A DNA stretch of 64,000 nucleotides from Tetrahymena thermophila SB210. Lineage: Eukaryota > Ciliophora > Oligohymenophorea > Hymenostomatida > Tetrahymenidae. The notes beneath the pieces were generated by a model that ran no database searches, was not told where the DNA came from, and saw nothing but the letters and a program-made list of their open reading frames with translations. The stretch spans positions 190,292 to 254,291 of the forward strand of contig NW_002476437.1 in NCBI RefSeq assembly GCF_000189635.1, written 5' to 3'. The translations under genes were made by a program, and so were the position numbers. Shown here piece after piece: positions 1 through 13,820 of the stretch. How positions within the stretch are numbered: the stretch's first letter is position 1; each line of letters opens with the position of its first letter.

Positions 1-1841
1 GTTTCGATAGTTTATTTATTATTTCTTTTTCTTACTATTTACCAACTTCATTCGACTCCTTTTATAATTAATTATTAAATTTTATTAATCGTAGTATTAG
101 AAAGTAGAGAGAGATTTTAAATAAGAATTAAAAATAATATTTCTAAATTAAATATTAAAAATATTTTGAACATAAATTTTTATTATCAATATTTTACTTT
201 ATAAAGATATTGCAAATAGTTAGAAATTTATACTCTTAAAGTTTAAGACACATTTTCTTCTCTCATAAGCCTATGGATGACCTGCATACTTTCTTTATAT
301 GATTTATCTTTCATTTCTATATTTTCTATAATGCTACCTATCCTATTCAAACTAAACGCATAAAAAAATCCAGTGACAAACATAGTTATTGTTGTAAGTA
401 GTATTTCATATGTTGTTTGAGGAGTTATGTCTCCATATCCAACTGTTATCATCGTGACTGAAAGAAAATAAAATGATTGAACATACCTTGTAAAAACATT
501 TGCATCTTATATTCCTCTCACTTAGAGCCAAGTATTGTTACACCCTTATTTAATTTCATAGATTGCTAGTCCATGCCAGAAAAGACAAAATACATGGCAA
601 ACACAGGCTATAATAAAGACAAGCTTTACTAAGTCAACAATATTTTTCATGTTTTTTTAGTAGTTCAAGTAATAAGTTAGTCTATTAAAAATATCAGAAA
701 GGACAAAGAGTTTCATTAAAATCTAAAAGTAGATAGCCCAAGAGTATAAACCCTGAAGTTTTATGTCTAAAATAAACATAAATAGAGGTAGCAGTGCTAT
801 TTAATCCATGATGAAGTTCTTTTTTAAATACGTTATAGCTGCTTTTTTCCTATCGAAAATAACGTTACCTTTTTCAACAACTCCTGTATTGAAAGTAAAC
901 AGTATATCTAAAACAAACACAACAAAGACAGTCTAAAAGAAATTTACATAATACTAAGGATCCATTTAAAAGAAATTTATCAAACTAAAGAGGAACATAA
1001 CACTAACAATAAGTATTGCTTGGAGAATATCCCATAAAAATTTATAAATATTATATGGCTAAAATATTGGTATATTTTCAATTAGGCAATTCACAAATTT
1101 AGTTAAGAATTGTAGAATCTTTCTGAGTTTTGGTATATAATTTAGAAACTTTAGATTTCTTTAGCTTTATTGAATTTAAAAGATAGACGAGGCATCATTA
1201 ATTAAATAATGCTAATCTCTTGTTAATTTTCCTAAAATTCTAGTGTTTTTTGTAAGCAGTCGATAAAAACTTTTAACATTTACTAGCAAATTTATTGCTC
1301 TAATTAATTTTTTTGGATTTTTAATTTATTTCTTTGATTTTCCTTCATATTGGCTTCTTTAAAGTTCAAATTTTGATTTAATTTATTTTTAATCTAATTC
1401 TATTGAAATTCTTGATAGTTTTGAGCCTTAACATTAAATATCGTTGGGTATTTTAGTTATCTATATTTTTGATTCATCTTTTCTTTCTATTTAAGAGCTC
1501 TAATCTAATCCATACATATTTTTTTCAATTACACTCATCTACTGAAACTACGAGCTTTAATCATCATTTATTTCTTAATCTGTATTGAAGTACTATTAAT
1601 CATTTAAATTTGTGTAAAAGTTATGTTAATTTTCTGTTTTTAGATCATCATGTGTTTATTCTTTTACAGTTTCGCTTTATTTCATGCTTAGATAGATTAA
1701 ATCCTAATGATCCTTTAGCAATATAAAAAATTTGGCAATTAAATAAAATAAGGAAATTTTAAATACCTATTTATTAAATTAAACACTATTCATATGAATA
1801 TTAAAACCATTTTCCTCTTGAGTGATTATATTTTCTATCAT
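1..1841 (-). CDS. CNBD-type six-TM K+ channel, copy 1 (3' end beyond window)
   Basis: First of three tandem paralogues; the C-terminal CNBD and tail lie beyond the left edge. Model: exon 1 at 1767-1841, a 54-nt intron, exon 2 at 198-1712, an intron at 59-197, exon 3 from 58 off the edge. Exon 1 encodes 25 residues starting MIENII. Exon 2 carries a polar N-terminus, then S1-S6. The S2-S3 loop has the FDRKKAA motif typical of CNG/HCN/EAG-like channels. The pore has the K+ selectivity filter TVGYGD, followed by S6 and a helical C-linker (MREENVSQTL). TAA/TAG are read as Gln. Expected role: plasma- or ciliary-membrane K+ conductance; ligand and gating are not shown by sequence. The S4 segment has few basic residues, so voltage sensing may be weak. 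No in-frame TGA breaks the visible part. Confidence 0.88.
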
Positions 1842-2588
1842 TTAATAAAAAAACACTCTTCAAAGTAATCTTTTTACCAATAAATAATTTCTTTATATTT
1901 TAATAAAGTAGAACTTTGATAACAATTTTTCTTTGATTTAAGTAGTCAATTTAAAATAGAAGATTAATAATATTAGCAAAAAATTTCATTCAATTGAATA
2001 CAATTTGCTTTTGATAATTAACTCAATTCTCATTTAGTGATTTAAGTTAATTAAACAGTTATTTGTTAAAAGCTCAATTTTAATCCATAATATATATATA
2101 TATTCATGATTAATCAAAAAAATAGCTGTCCTTATTTTAATTTAGTATTTTTTAACAAAATCTATTTTCGTTTTTAATATAAAATATATTTCATTTAAAA
2201 TTTATTTTCACTATTTCATAAAAGTAGATCTTCGTTTTTAAATATTAATCTAAGGAAAATATGGATTGAGACCTTGGGTTAATTAAAAATAATATACTCT
2301 TAAATTTAGATCTAACTATCTATCTATCAATTTTAGAGAGTTTTATGTTTTAAATTATAAAAAATAGGAATTAATATTTATATATACAAAAAATAAAAAA
2401 TAAGCATTTACAATTTATATATTTTGAAATTTTGTTTATTTTTAATTACCTTAATATCTAAAATTTTAGTGTATAGCCTTGAAAAAGGTAGTATGTCATT
2501 GTACTATACATATATATAATTAAATATTAATCATTAATTTTATAATTTAGTTACTTAAAATTTAAGCTCTTAATAATATTAAAAATAT
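1842..2588. other. Intergenic spacer between channel copies 1 and 2
   Basis: Very AT-rich spacer of about 750 bp holding the promoter of copy 1 and the 3' flank of copy 2. It contains a short (TA)n run near 2090-2102. No coding frame or RNA gene is supported. Confidence 0.5.
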
Positions 2589-5500
2589 TCATTATTAAGC
2601 TTCGATAATTTCATTTGCTTTAATATTGTAACTAATTTATCTTAGGTTTTTTTTATTTGATCCAAGTATCCTTGATGGCTATTTCCTCAAAGATTTTTTC
2701 TTATTTTACTTTATCTTAATAGTTTTTAGTTTTTAAATGACTGAACTAATATTGAAATTTGGATAGTAATATTTAAAATTATTAGCTTTATCAAATATTT
2801 GTAACATTAAATAATTAGAATCTATTAATTATTATTAAATTGCATTTTATTATGAATAAATATTATTTTGATTGAATAAATTATTTTAAAGCGACGATAA
2901 ATTATTATTTTATAGAGATTAATAATTTATTTCTTATTTACCCACTTGGTGCAGTTATTTTCTTAAGATGTCTTTGTTATTTATTTCTAATAAAAGAGAA
3001 GATCTATTTTTTAAAATTTCTGGTAAAAGTTTACTATTTTCACTCTCAAATATCAAAGAGTTTTAATTTTTATTTATATTTGATTCTTAAGGATAGAGCT
3101 TATAAACATTTTTATTTTATACATTTGAACGTCTTTTAGCAATTAATGGAGAGTTATTCATTTATTGAGCGATTTATGAAAACATATTCTAATTTTGATT
3201 ATTTTAGCTGATTAAATTTTAGATTTGATTTTAAGTAACTGATTACCTTTTATTAGCAATATTAAAAATATATCCTTAATTTTATTATGATTAAAAATGC
3301 TGATTCATTTGATTTAATAGTTTAAAGGGCTTTCTAATTGTTGTATTTTAATTATTTTGTAACTAATTTTATAAAGCTTCTTAAAGAATTATTTAAGAAA
3401 TTCTTCTGTTTTATTATTACATTTGCCTAATTAAGGTAACTTTCTTACTTTATCTTCTATTTAAATGTTATTATTTTTAAACTACTTATTTACTACATCC
3501 CAATTCATTTTTACTCACATTTTAGCCATTTGAAACAGATTTTATTGTGCTCTAAGATGTGTAATTAAGATTTTATTTGGATTAATCTAAATTTGAAATT
3601 GTTGAATTGCTTGATTTAAATTTTTCATCTTTTAATGTTGGAACTTATTCATTTTTTATGTCAAACAAAAAGGGAGGAGTGTTTTTTAAATCATTTAAAC
3701 TAATTTTAAGCATTTAAGATGTTGTTAAATGTTTAAGTTATTCTAAATGATTTAAAGAGGTTTCATCAAAAGATTAGGATCTCATAATTTATTATTAAAA
3801 TACATCATTAAAATTACCTATTTTTTAATCATTACTTTCTTATATTTATTTATTTAATCTTGATTGATTATGAATAGTTTTTTATTTGTCTCTTTAGATC
3901 AATTCTTCTTTTTTTTCAACATCTAAATTATAGAGGCTTTAAGATTTTTTCTTAAAAAAGTGATAGGCATTCTTATTTTAATATATTTTAACTTTATTAA
4001 TTAAATTTACTACATCTTGTTAAGATTTATTATTTTTTAATTCTTTTGATTCTTAATTTTAGCTGATTATTTTATTTTCTTAAAAAAATCTGTTACTAAT
4101 CATAGGTTTTTTAGCTTTTCCTTCGTCGTAAACCTAGCTTTAACATTTTTTATCATTATTTTGGTAAGATAATTAAGAATTTTAATGTGAATTTTAGATC
4201 TAACTTTCGATATTTTTAATTTCTTCATTTTAGCTTTTAAGTGAGCTTTATTATTTGAATTTTTTTAAAGACCTTTATGTAAAACTGCTTAAGCTAGAAT
4301 TTTATTCAAAACCTGAAGTTTCCTATTCATCTCCATTTTATAGTACATATTAAAATTCTACTAAACCACTGTGAGGCTATATTTTATCTAAACTTAAATG
4401 CCTTGATCTGTTATTTAGAGACTAAATTCTTTATTTATTTTAATAATAAGCAGGTTACATTTTTTCAATTTCTGTATTCATTAAATCTTAAGAAATAATT
4501 TAATTTTATTAATTTTCTTGCTCTTAATCTTAATCCACCTCAGAAATAATTTAATTAGTTTTTATTATTTTATTTTATTCCTGAGCTATTTATTCTAATG
4601 CTTCTAATTCTAATATTTATTATTCTAAATAAGCTTCATCTTAACTATAATGTATCTGGTCTTCTAAATTCTATAAATCCTAAAAATTATCTTCTTTATC
4701 TAAGAATTCGAAAATAGCTTCTATTATATCAAAATTAAAGGTAAGAGAATTATATTTTTATTTTCTTCTTTCAAAAATTTATCTTTTCAAATGAGGATTT
4801 GTTTTGTTTTCTTTTTAAATCAGTGTTTAAATAGAAAGTGTTAAATGAGTTTTAGGGCATTTTAAAGAAACGTGATCTGTCTTACTACATGTGTAGCATT
4901 TTATGTTGAAAAGCTTTTGATTTTATTTGAATATATAAGCCTCTCTTAGCATCTAGAAATTCTCAAAATCTTACTCTGATTGTTTAATGCAATTAAAAAA
5001 TTTGTCCCTAGAAATTTTATAAGTTCTACAAAATTCGCTTGCTTAAGCTGTCAATATTCTCACACTTCCTTAAATTAATTACATATCACCAAAATACTAT
5101 GATTTATGTAACTGAGCAATTACTAAATTCTAACTTTGATTTCTATCTTAGTATTCATAAGTAATTTTGACACTTCCTTTAACTATATAATACAGAGCAC
5201 TGTCATCTAAATCTCCTTATTGAAAAATATATTCTCCAGGTGAAAATAGACATTCTTCCATTATTTCAACAATTTTTGATTTAGATTCTAGCTTGTCAAT
5301 AAATTCTATATCTTTCAAATACTTTCCTTAAACATCTTGAATGAGACCATATTTTAATTATTTTGATAGTTTATCTATTATTTCTTTTTCTTGTTATTTA
5401 CATACCTCATTTGATTCCTTTGTATATGTTTTAATTTATAAATTAGTTTTAATCGAATTATTATAAATAAATAAATTGATAACATTAAAAATTAATTTGT

Positions 5501-7393
5501 CAATTTTAATATATTTTAAATTTTAATTTTTATATAAGTAAATTCTTCTTGAATAGTATAACTTTTTTTGATTATTAATTTTATAAATTCTTCTATTAGT
5601 AATATTACTTACTATTCCTTTGTCTATTGATAATATATCCAAGTTTTATTTTTGAAAAGAGGGGGTATATCTCATATAAAAAAGAATATTATAATGCTCA
5701 AATTAAATTTTGCTATTAAATAAATAATTTACTTTATAAAGATACTGTAGATAGTTTGATATTTAAACTCTTAAAGTTTAAGATACATTTTCTTCTCTCA
5801 TAAGCCTATGAATGACCTGCATACTTTCTTTATACGATTTATCTTTCATTTCAATATTTTCAATAATACTACCTATCCTATTCAAACTAAATGCATAGAA
5901 GAATCCAGTGACAAACATAGTTATTGTAGTAAATAGTATTTCATATGTCGTTTGAGGAGTTATATCTCCATATCCAACTGTTATCATTGTAACTGAAAGA
6001 TAATAAAATGATTGAACATACCTTGTGAACACATCTGCATCTTATATTCCTCTTTATTATAGCCAAGTAGTGTTAGAACCTTGATTAATTTCATAAATTG
6101 CTAGACCATGCCAAAAAAGGCAAAATACATGGCAAACGCAGCCTATAATAAAAACAAGTTTTACTAAATCAACAATGTTTTTCATGTTTTTTTAGTAATT
6201 TAAATAGTAAGTTAGTCTATCGAATATATCAGAGAGGACAAAAAGCTTCATCAATATTTAAAAGTAGATAGCCCAAGAATATATACCTTCAAGTTTTATA
6301 TCTAATAAAAACATAAAGAGAGGCAGTAATGCTATTTAATCCATGATGAAATTCTTTTTTAAATATTTTATGGCAGCTTTTTTCCTATCAAAAATAACAT
6401 TGCCTTTTTCAACAACTCCTGTATTGAAAGTAAATAACATATCAAAAACAAATAAAATAAAGACGGCTTAAAAAAAATATACATAATTCTTATAATCCAT
6501 TTAAAAGAAATTGATCAAACTAAAGAGAAACATAACACTAACTATTAGTATTGCTTGAAAAATATCCCAAAGAAATTTGTACAAGTTGTAGGGTTAGAAC
6601 ATAGGTATTTTATTTATTATGCAATCAATAACTCTAATAGATACTAGTAGAACTTTTTTAAGTTGAGATAAAAACTTAAAAAATGAATTGTTTTTTTATT
6701 TTTTATGAGCTTAAAAAATTGATACATTATCATTTATTAGATAATGCTAATATTTTGTCAATTTTTCTAATACTCTTGTATTTCTTGATATTTAACGATA
6801 AAAAGATTTCACATTTACTAACAGATTAATAGCTCTTATCAGCTTTTTTGGATTTTATCTGCTATTTATTTCTTAAAATTCATTCTTATAAGTTACTGAA
6901 ATAGTTTTTGGTTTTTATTCATCCTAATTCGAATGTTAGGATTGTTTTTAATGAATTGAATCTTAAAATTTAAAAGATTGTGATGTTAAATCTAGATTTT
7001 TACTTTATCCATTTTTTTCATACAAGTTGTCATTGTTTTCCATATTTTGCTTAAACTCTTCAATATTTTCTTACTAATTCTAAGTATATGAGTTTTCTAT
7101 CTATTAATTTTGTTGACTGAACTCTTCAAACTATTGATCATTATTATTTGTAAAAAAAAACTATTATATTTCTGATTTTAAGTCATCATTTGTGCACTCT
7201 TAGACAGATTCTCCTTATTTATTATTGAGTTTCAGTAAATCTAAATGATCCTAATAATAATAGACAAAATATAAAATAAGAAACAAATTTGTATTTATGA
7301 AAACACAAAAAAAGATACTTATTCATTCAGTTTAATACTTTTCATGTGGTAAATTAAAGTACTTTCGTTATTAATAGATGAAAAATCAATCAT
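2589..7393 (-). CDS. CNBD-type six-TM K+ channel with CCHC zinc knuckle, copy 2
   Basis: Complete gene of three exons (7319-7393, 5733-7250, 2589-5417) with introns of 68 and 315 nt, giving about 1473 aa. The order is: 25-residue exon 1 (MIDFSS...); Asn/Gln-rich cytosolic N-terminus; six TM segments in the second half of exon 2; filter TVGYGD near residues 449-454; C-linker; CNBD at about 550-660 (SPGEYIF, LYYIVKGSVKI); then a zinc knuckle C705-x2-C708-x4-H713-x4-C718 (CYTCSKTDHVSLKC); then about 750 residues of Gln/Asn/Ser/Lys-rich tail. The CNBD phosphate cassette is unusual (FGDMQLIQGS, then RILTA). Start chosen at the ATG whose exon splices in phase to the conserved GATCAT acceptor shared by all three copies. 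Exon sequence is very close to copy 3, so the duplication is recent. Likely a membrane K+ channel; ligand unknown. Confidence 0.9.
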
Positions 7394-8163
7394 TTATGCA
7401 ACTTTAATTGAAAAAAGTGCTAAGTTATTTTGAGTAAATTTTATTAAATGTGAAGTAGAATTATTCTTTTTCTTATTATTTATTTTTATCAATTATTTAG
7501 ATAGCTTTATGAAAAATAATATCTATTTAACATGAAAGTTCACAAATTTAATTTCTAAATTATTTTTAAAGGCAAACTAGTTTATTAAAAACACAAATTA
7601 TTGTACATCCAAACACCTATTATGAGCAAAGCTTTATTATAAAATTTTATTGAAAATGAAAGCTTTTAATGCATATAGCAATAAAAAAAATTCTGTTTTA
7701 AAAATATTACTTTAAATGATTAAAAGAATTAGAGTTATGTGATGAATTTAAAAATAGCTTCGACTTTCTTGAATTATATTAAATTTTGAATAATTTTTAT
7801 AATTAACAGTTTTCATATTTTTACTATTAATAAAGAAAGTTTTTTATTTATTATGAATAACACTTGAGTTTTTAAATATATTGAATTAAAGATTGAAAAT
7901 TGAATGCTCAATAGACTTCTTGCTTCTTTTATTTTTGTTTTTTAGAATTTATCAGTTCAATCTACCTGTGATTTTATTAAAAACAAATGCCTTTTAATTA
8001 TTTATGGAAAACTAATTTTTTTGCTTTAAAAAATTAAATACATTAAACACAAGTGTACTTGGGTAACTTTATCCAAACATCTGTATATATATATATTATT
8101 ATTTATTCACCTTTAACATAAAAATTTAGTTAGTTAAAATTAAGCTCTTAATATAAAAAACAT
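7394..8163. other. Intergenic spacer between channel copies 2 and 3
   Basis: AT-rich spacer of about 770 bp upstream of copy 2 and downstream of copy 3. It has a short TA run at about 8085-8095. Nothing coding is supported on either strand. Confidence 0.5.
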
Positions 8164-11100
8164 TCATTACTAAGTTTTGATAATTTCATTTGTTTTATTA
8201 TTTTAACTTATTTATTTTAGGTTTTTTTTATTTGATCCTAGTGTCCTTGATGGCTATTTCCTCAAAGATTTTTTCTTATTTTGTTTTATCTTATTTGTTT
8301 TTAGTTTTTAAATAACTGAACTAATATTGAAATTGGGATAGTAATATTTAAAATTATTAGCTTTATCAAATATTTGTAACATTAAATAATTAGAATCTAT
8401 TAATTATTATTAAATTGCATTTTATTATGAATAAATATTATTATGATTGAATAAATTATTTTAAAGTGATGATAAATTATTATTTTAGAGAGATTAATAA
8501 TTTATTTCTAATTTACCCGCTTGATGCAGTTATTTTCTTAAGATATCTTTACTATTTATTTCTTATAATAGAGAAGATCTGTTTTTTAAAATTTCTGGTA
8601 AAAGTTTACTATTTTCTAAACTCTCAAATACTAAAGAGTTTTAATTTTTATTTATATTTTATTCTTAAGGATAGAGTTTATAAAAAGTTTTATTATAGGC
8701 ATTAGAGCGTCTTTTTGCAATTAATGGAGAGTTATTCATTTGTTGAGCGATTTATGAAAACATATTCAAACCTTAATTGTTTTAGCTGATTAAATTTTAG
8801 ATTTGATTTTAAGTAACTGATTACCTTTTATTAGCAATATTAAAAATATATCCTTAATTTTATTATGGTTAAAATTGTTGATTTGTTTGAGTTAATAATT
8901 TAAAGGGCTTTCTAATTATTGCATTTTAATTATTTTAAAACTAATTTTATAAAGCTTCTTAATGAATTATTTAAGAAATTCTTCTGTTTTATTATTACAT
9001 TTGCCTAATTAAGGTAACTTTCTTACTTTATCTTCTATTTAAATACTATTATTTTTAAACTACTTATTTGTTACATCCCAATTCGTTTTTACTTACATTT
9101 TAGCCATTTGAAACAGATTTTATTGTGCTCTAAGATGTGTAGTTAAGATTTTATTTGGATTAATCTAAATTTGAAATTGTTGAATTATTTGACTTAAATT
9201 TTTCATCTTGCTATTTTTGAACTTATTAATTTTTTATATCTAACATAAAGGGATGAGTATTTTTTTAATCATTTGAACTATTTTTAACCATTTAAGAGTT
9301 TGTTTAATTTGCAAGTTAATAGCTTAAATGATTTAAAGAGGATTCATCAAAAGACTAGGATCTCATAATTTATTATTAAAATACATCTTTAAAATTGCCT
9401 ATTTTTTAATCATTATTTTCTTATATTTATTTATTTAATCCTGATTGAAATTGAATAGTTTTTTATTTTTCTCTTTAGATCAATTCTTCTTTGTTTTCAA
9501 CATCTAAATTATTTAAATTATTGAGACTTTAAGATTTTTTCTTAAAAAGATGTTAGGCATTCTTATTTTAATAAGTTGTAACTTTATTAATCAAATTTAC
9601 AGCATCTTGTTAAGATTTATCATTTTTTAATTCTTTTGATTCTAAATTTTAGCTAATTATTTTATTTCCTTAAAAAAATCTATTACTAAGCATAGGTTTT
9701 TTAGCTTTTCCTTCGTCATAAACCTAGCTTTAATTTATTTTATCATTGTTTTGGAAAGATAATTAAGAATTTTAATGTGAATTTTATATCTAACTTTCGA
9801 TATTTTTAATTTCTTCATTTTAGCTTTTAAGTGAGTTTTATTATATGAACTTTTTTATAGACCTTTATGTAAAATTGCTTAAGCTAGAATTTTATTCAAA
9901 ACTTGAAATTTCCTATTCTTCCCCATTTTATAGTTTATATTAAAATTCTACTAAACCACTGTGAGGTTATATTTTATCTAAGCTTAAATTCCTTTGCCTG
10001 TTAGTAATTAAAGAATATTTTTTTTGTTTATTTTAATTATATGTTGGTTGAATTTTTTCGATTTCTTGATTAATTAATTCTTAAGAAATAATTTAGTTTT
10101 ATTAATTTTCTTGCTCTTGATCTTAATCTACCTCAGATATTATTTAATTATTTATATTTATTTTATTTTATTCATGAGATACATAAGCCATTTATTCTAA
10201 TGCTTCTAATTCTAGCATTTATTATTCTAAATAAGCTTCATCTTAACTATAATTTAACTGGTCTTCTAAATGCTATAAATCCTAAAAATTATCTTCTTTG
10301 TCTAAGAATTCGAAAATAGCATCTATTGTATCGAAATGAAAGGTAAGAGAATTATATTTTTATTGTCTCCTTTTAAAATTTTATCTTTCCAAATGAGGAT
10401 TTGTTTTGTTTTCTTTTTAAATCAGTGTTTAAATAGAGAGTGTTAAATGAGTTTTAGGGCATTTTAAAGAAAAGTGATCTGTTTTATTACATGTGTAGCA
10501 TTTTATATTGAAAAGCTTTTGATTTTATTTGAATATATAAGCCTCTCTTAGCATCTAGAAATTCTCAAAATCTTACTCTGATTGCTTAATGCAATTAAAA
10601 AATTTGTCCCTAGGAATTTTATAAGTTCTACAAAAATCACTTGCTTAAGCAGTCAATATTCTCACACTTCCTTAAATAAATTACATATCACCAAAATACT
10701 ATGATTTATGTAATTGAGCTATTACTAAATTCTAAGTTTGATTTCTATCTTAGTATTCATAAGTAATTTTGACACTTCCTTTAACTATATAATACAGAGC
10801 ACTATCATCTAAATCTCCCTATTGAAAAATATATTCTCCAGGTGAAAATAGACATTCTTCCATTATTTCAACAATTTTTGATTTAGATTCTAGCTTGTCA
10901 ATAAATTCAATTTCTTTCAAATATTTTCCTTAAACATCTTAAATGAGACCATATTTTAATTATTTTGATAGTTTATTTATTATTTCTTTTTCTTGTTATT
11001 TACATACTTCATTCGATTCCTTTATATATTTTTTAATTTAAAAATTAATTTTAATCGAATTATTGTAAATATATTTATAACATTAAAAATTTGTCAATTT

Positions 11101-13049
11101 CAGAATATTTTAGATTTTAATTTGTATAAAGGTAAAAATTTTTTTGAATATTTGCCCTCTCATAACCTTTTATCTCATCAAATTTTTATACAACATTTTA
11201 TTTTTGAAAAGAGGGGTAGATACCATATAAAGAAAATATTATAATGCAATAATTAAATTTTGTTATTAAGTAAATAATTTACTTTATAAAGATACTGTAG
11301 ATAGTTTGATATTTAAACTCTTAAAGTTTAAGATACACTTTCTTCTCTCATAAGCCTATGAATGACCTGCATACTTTCTTTATACGATTTATCTTTCATT
11401 TCTATATTTTCTATAATACTACCTATCCTATTCAAACTAAATGCATAGAAAAATCCAGTGACAAACATAGTTATTGTAGTAAATAGTATTTCATATGTCG
11501 TTTGGGGAGTTATGTCTCCATATCCAACTGTTATCATTGTAACTGAAAGATAATAAAATGATTGAACATACCTTGTAAACACATCTGCATCTTATATTCC
11601 TCTATATTATAGCCAAGTAGTGTTACAACCTTGATTAATTTCATAAATTGCTAGACCATGCCAAAAAAGACAAAATACATGACAAACGCAGGCTATAATA
11701 AAAACAAGTTTGACTAAATCAACAATGTTTTTCATGTTTTTTTAGTAATTTAAATAATAAGTTAGTCTATCGAATATATCAGAAAGGACAAAAAGCTTCA
11801 TCAATATTTAAAAATAGATAGCCCAAGAATAGATACCTTCAATTTTTATATCTAATAAAAACATAAATAGAGGCAGCAATGCTATTTAATCCATGATGAA
11901 ATTCTTTTTTAAATATTTTATGGCAGCTTTTTTCCTATCAAAAATAACATTGCCTTTTTCAACAACTCCTGTATTGAATGTAAATAACATATCTAAAACG
12001 AATAAAACAAAGACAGCTTAAAAAAAAAATTCATAATTTTTTTGATCCATTTAAAAGAAATTGATCAAACTAAAGAGAAACATAACACTAACTATTAGTA
12101 TTGCTTGAAAAATATCCCAAAGAAATTTGTACAAGTTGTAGGGTTAGAACATAGGTATTTTATTTATTATACAATCAATAACTCTAATAGATACTAGTAG
12201 AACTTTTTTAAGTTGAGATAAAAACTTAAAAAATGAATTGTTTTTTTATTTTTTATGAGCTTAAAAAATTGATACATTATCATTTATTAGATAATGCTAA
12301 TATCTTGTCAATTTTTCTAATACTCTTGTATTTCTTGATATTTAACGATAAAAAGATTTCACATTTACTAACAGATTAATAGCTCTTATTAGTTTTTTTG
12401 GATTTTTAGTATTTTTTATTTCTTAAAATTCATTCTTACAAGTTATTGAAATAGTTTTTGGTTTTTATCCATCTTAATTCAAATGTTAGAATTCTTTTTA
12501 ATGAGTTGAATCTTTTAATTTAAAAGATTGCGATGTTAAATCTAGATTTTTACTTTATCCATTTTTTTCATAGTAGTTTTCATTATTTTCTATATTTTGC
12601 TTAAACTCTTCAATATTTTCTTACTAATTCTAAGTATATGAGTTTTCTAGCTATTGATTTTGATAATTTAACTGGTCAAGCAATAGATCATTATTATTTG
12701 TAAAAAAAAACTATTATATTTCTGTTTTTNNNNNNNNNNNNNNNNNNNNNNNNNNNNNNNNNNNNNNNNNNNNNNNNNNNNNNNNNNNNNNNNNNNNNNN
12801 NNNNNNNNNNNNNNNNNNNNNNNNNNNNNTTTTAAGTCATCATTTGTGCACTCTTATACAGTCTCTCCTTATTTATTATTGAGTCTCAACAAATCTAAAT
12901 GATCCTAATTAATAATAGGGCAAAATATAAAAAAAGAAACATATTTATTTTTAAGAAAACACAAAAAAAGATACTTATTCATTCAGTTTAATACTTTTCA
13001 TGTGTTTAATTAAAGTGCTTTCGTTATTTAGAGAAGAAAAATCAATCAT
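8164..13049 (-). CDS. CNBD-type six-TM K+ channel with CCHC zinc knuckle, copy 3
   Basis: Same structure as copy 2: exons 12975-13049, 11283-12904 and 8164-11019, introns of 70 and 263 nt, about 1482 aa once the gap in exon 2 is closed. It has the TVGYGD filter, S2-S3 FDRKKAA, the CNBD, the zinc knuckle (CYTCNKTDHFSLKC) at about 10480-10525, and the same long polar tail. Indels against copy 2 in the tail are whole codons (for example an extra Asn-Asn-Leu), and the frame stays open to TGA at 8164. Both copies therefore look maintained as proteins. The 100-N block at 12730-12829 falls in the N-terminal cytosolic region and not in the channel core. Function as for copy 2; what distinguishes the copies cannot be told from sequence. 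Confidence 0.9.
12730..12829. other. Assembly gap of exactly 100 N
   Basis: Fixed-length scaffold gap within exon 2 of channel copy 3. It is bordered by five T on the left and four T on the right. Aligned to copy 2, the two flanks meet with a four-T overlap and keep the reading frame, so probably no sequence is missing. Confidence 0.97.
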
Positions 13050-13820
13050 TTATGCAAATTTAATTGAAAAAAATGATAAATTATTTCGAGTTAATTTAAT
13101 AGAACGCTAAGTAGAATTATTATTTTTCTTATTATTTTATCAATTAATTAAATAGTATTATGAAAAAATAAATAACTTCAATTAACATGAATAATTACAA
13201 ATTTAATTTCCAAATTATTCTGAAAAAGCAAACAACTTTATTAAAAAAAGTAAATATTGCCTGTCGCGACATCAATTTTGTGTAAAGGTTTATTAAAAAA
13301 TTTGACTGACAGAGGAAGATTTTTATATTTTAGAGCAATGCTCTGTTTAAAAATTTTTGTTTTCAATAATGAAAAGAATTAGAGTTCGTTCTGCAATGAA
13401 TTTAAAAATATTATTTATTCCTACTTTGACTCTACTTGATTCTTTTATTAAATTTTGAAAAATAAATTTGTATTAATATTATTAATAGTTTTCATATTTT
13501 TACTATTAATAAATGTTTTTATTTATTATTAATTTTCCTTAAGTTTTTAAATATATTTTATTAATTGAATAAATATTTTTAATTTCTTTTTTTAAAACAT
13601 AAATTACAATTTAATATTTAATTTCAATAATTATCATAATCAAATAAAATATTATAGAGACATTTTAAAAAATATTCCAATTTAATATTTAAAGATTACT
13701 ATAAATAAATGTATTGGATTAAGGTTAATAGTATGTCAATTTTTATTTTGAATTTATGAAATTAAATACAAATTTAAAGTTTTTAAAGTTATTATTAGAT
13801 AACTAAGAAAAATTTCATAA
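13050..13820. other. Intergenic region upstream of channel copy 3 and tRNA-Glu
   Basis: AT-rich, no supported coding frame. It holds the promoter of channel copy 3 on the minus strand and the 5' flank of the tRNA gene. A slightly G+C-richer patch near 13258-13320 was not assignable. Confidence 0.5.

Larger units (their letters stand above)
1..13049. repeat. Tandem array of three channel-gene repeats of about 5-6 kb
   Basis: Three head-to-tail copies on the minus strand. Copies 2 and 3 match closely along exons and detectably in introns, for example the block at 5640-5760 against 11200-11310. Copy 1 is more diverged, including a different exon 1. Spacers between copies are less alike than exons. 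Confidence 0.9.
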
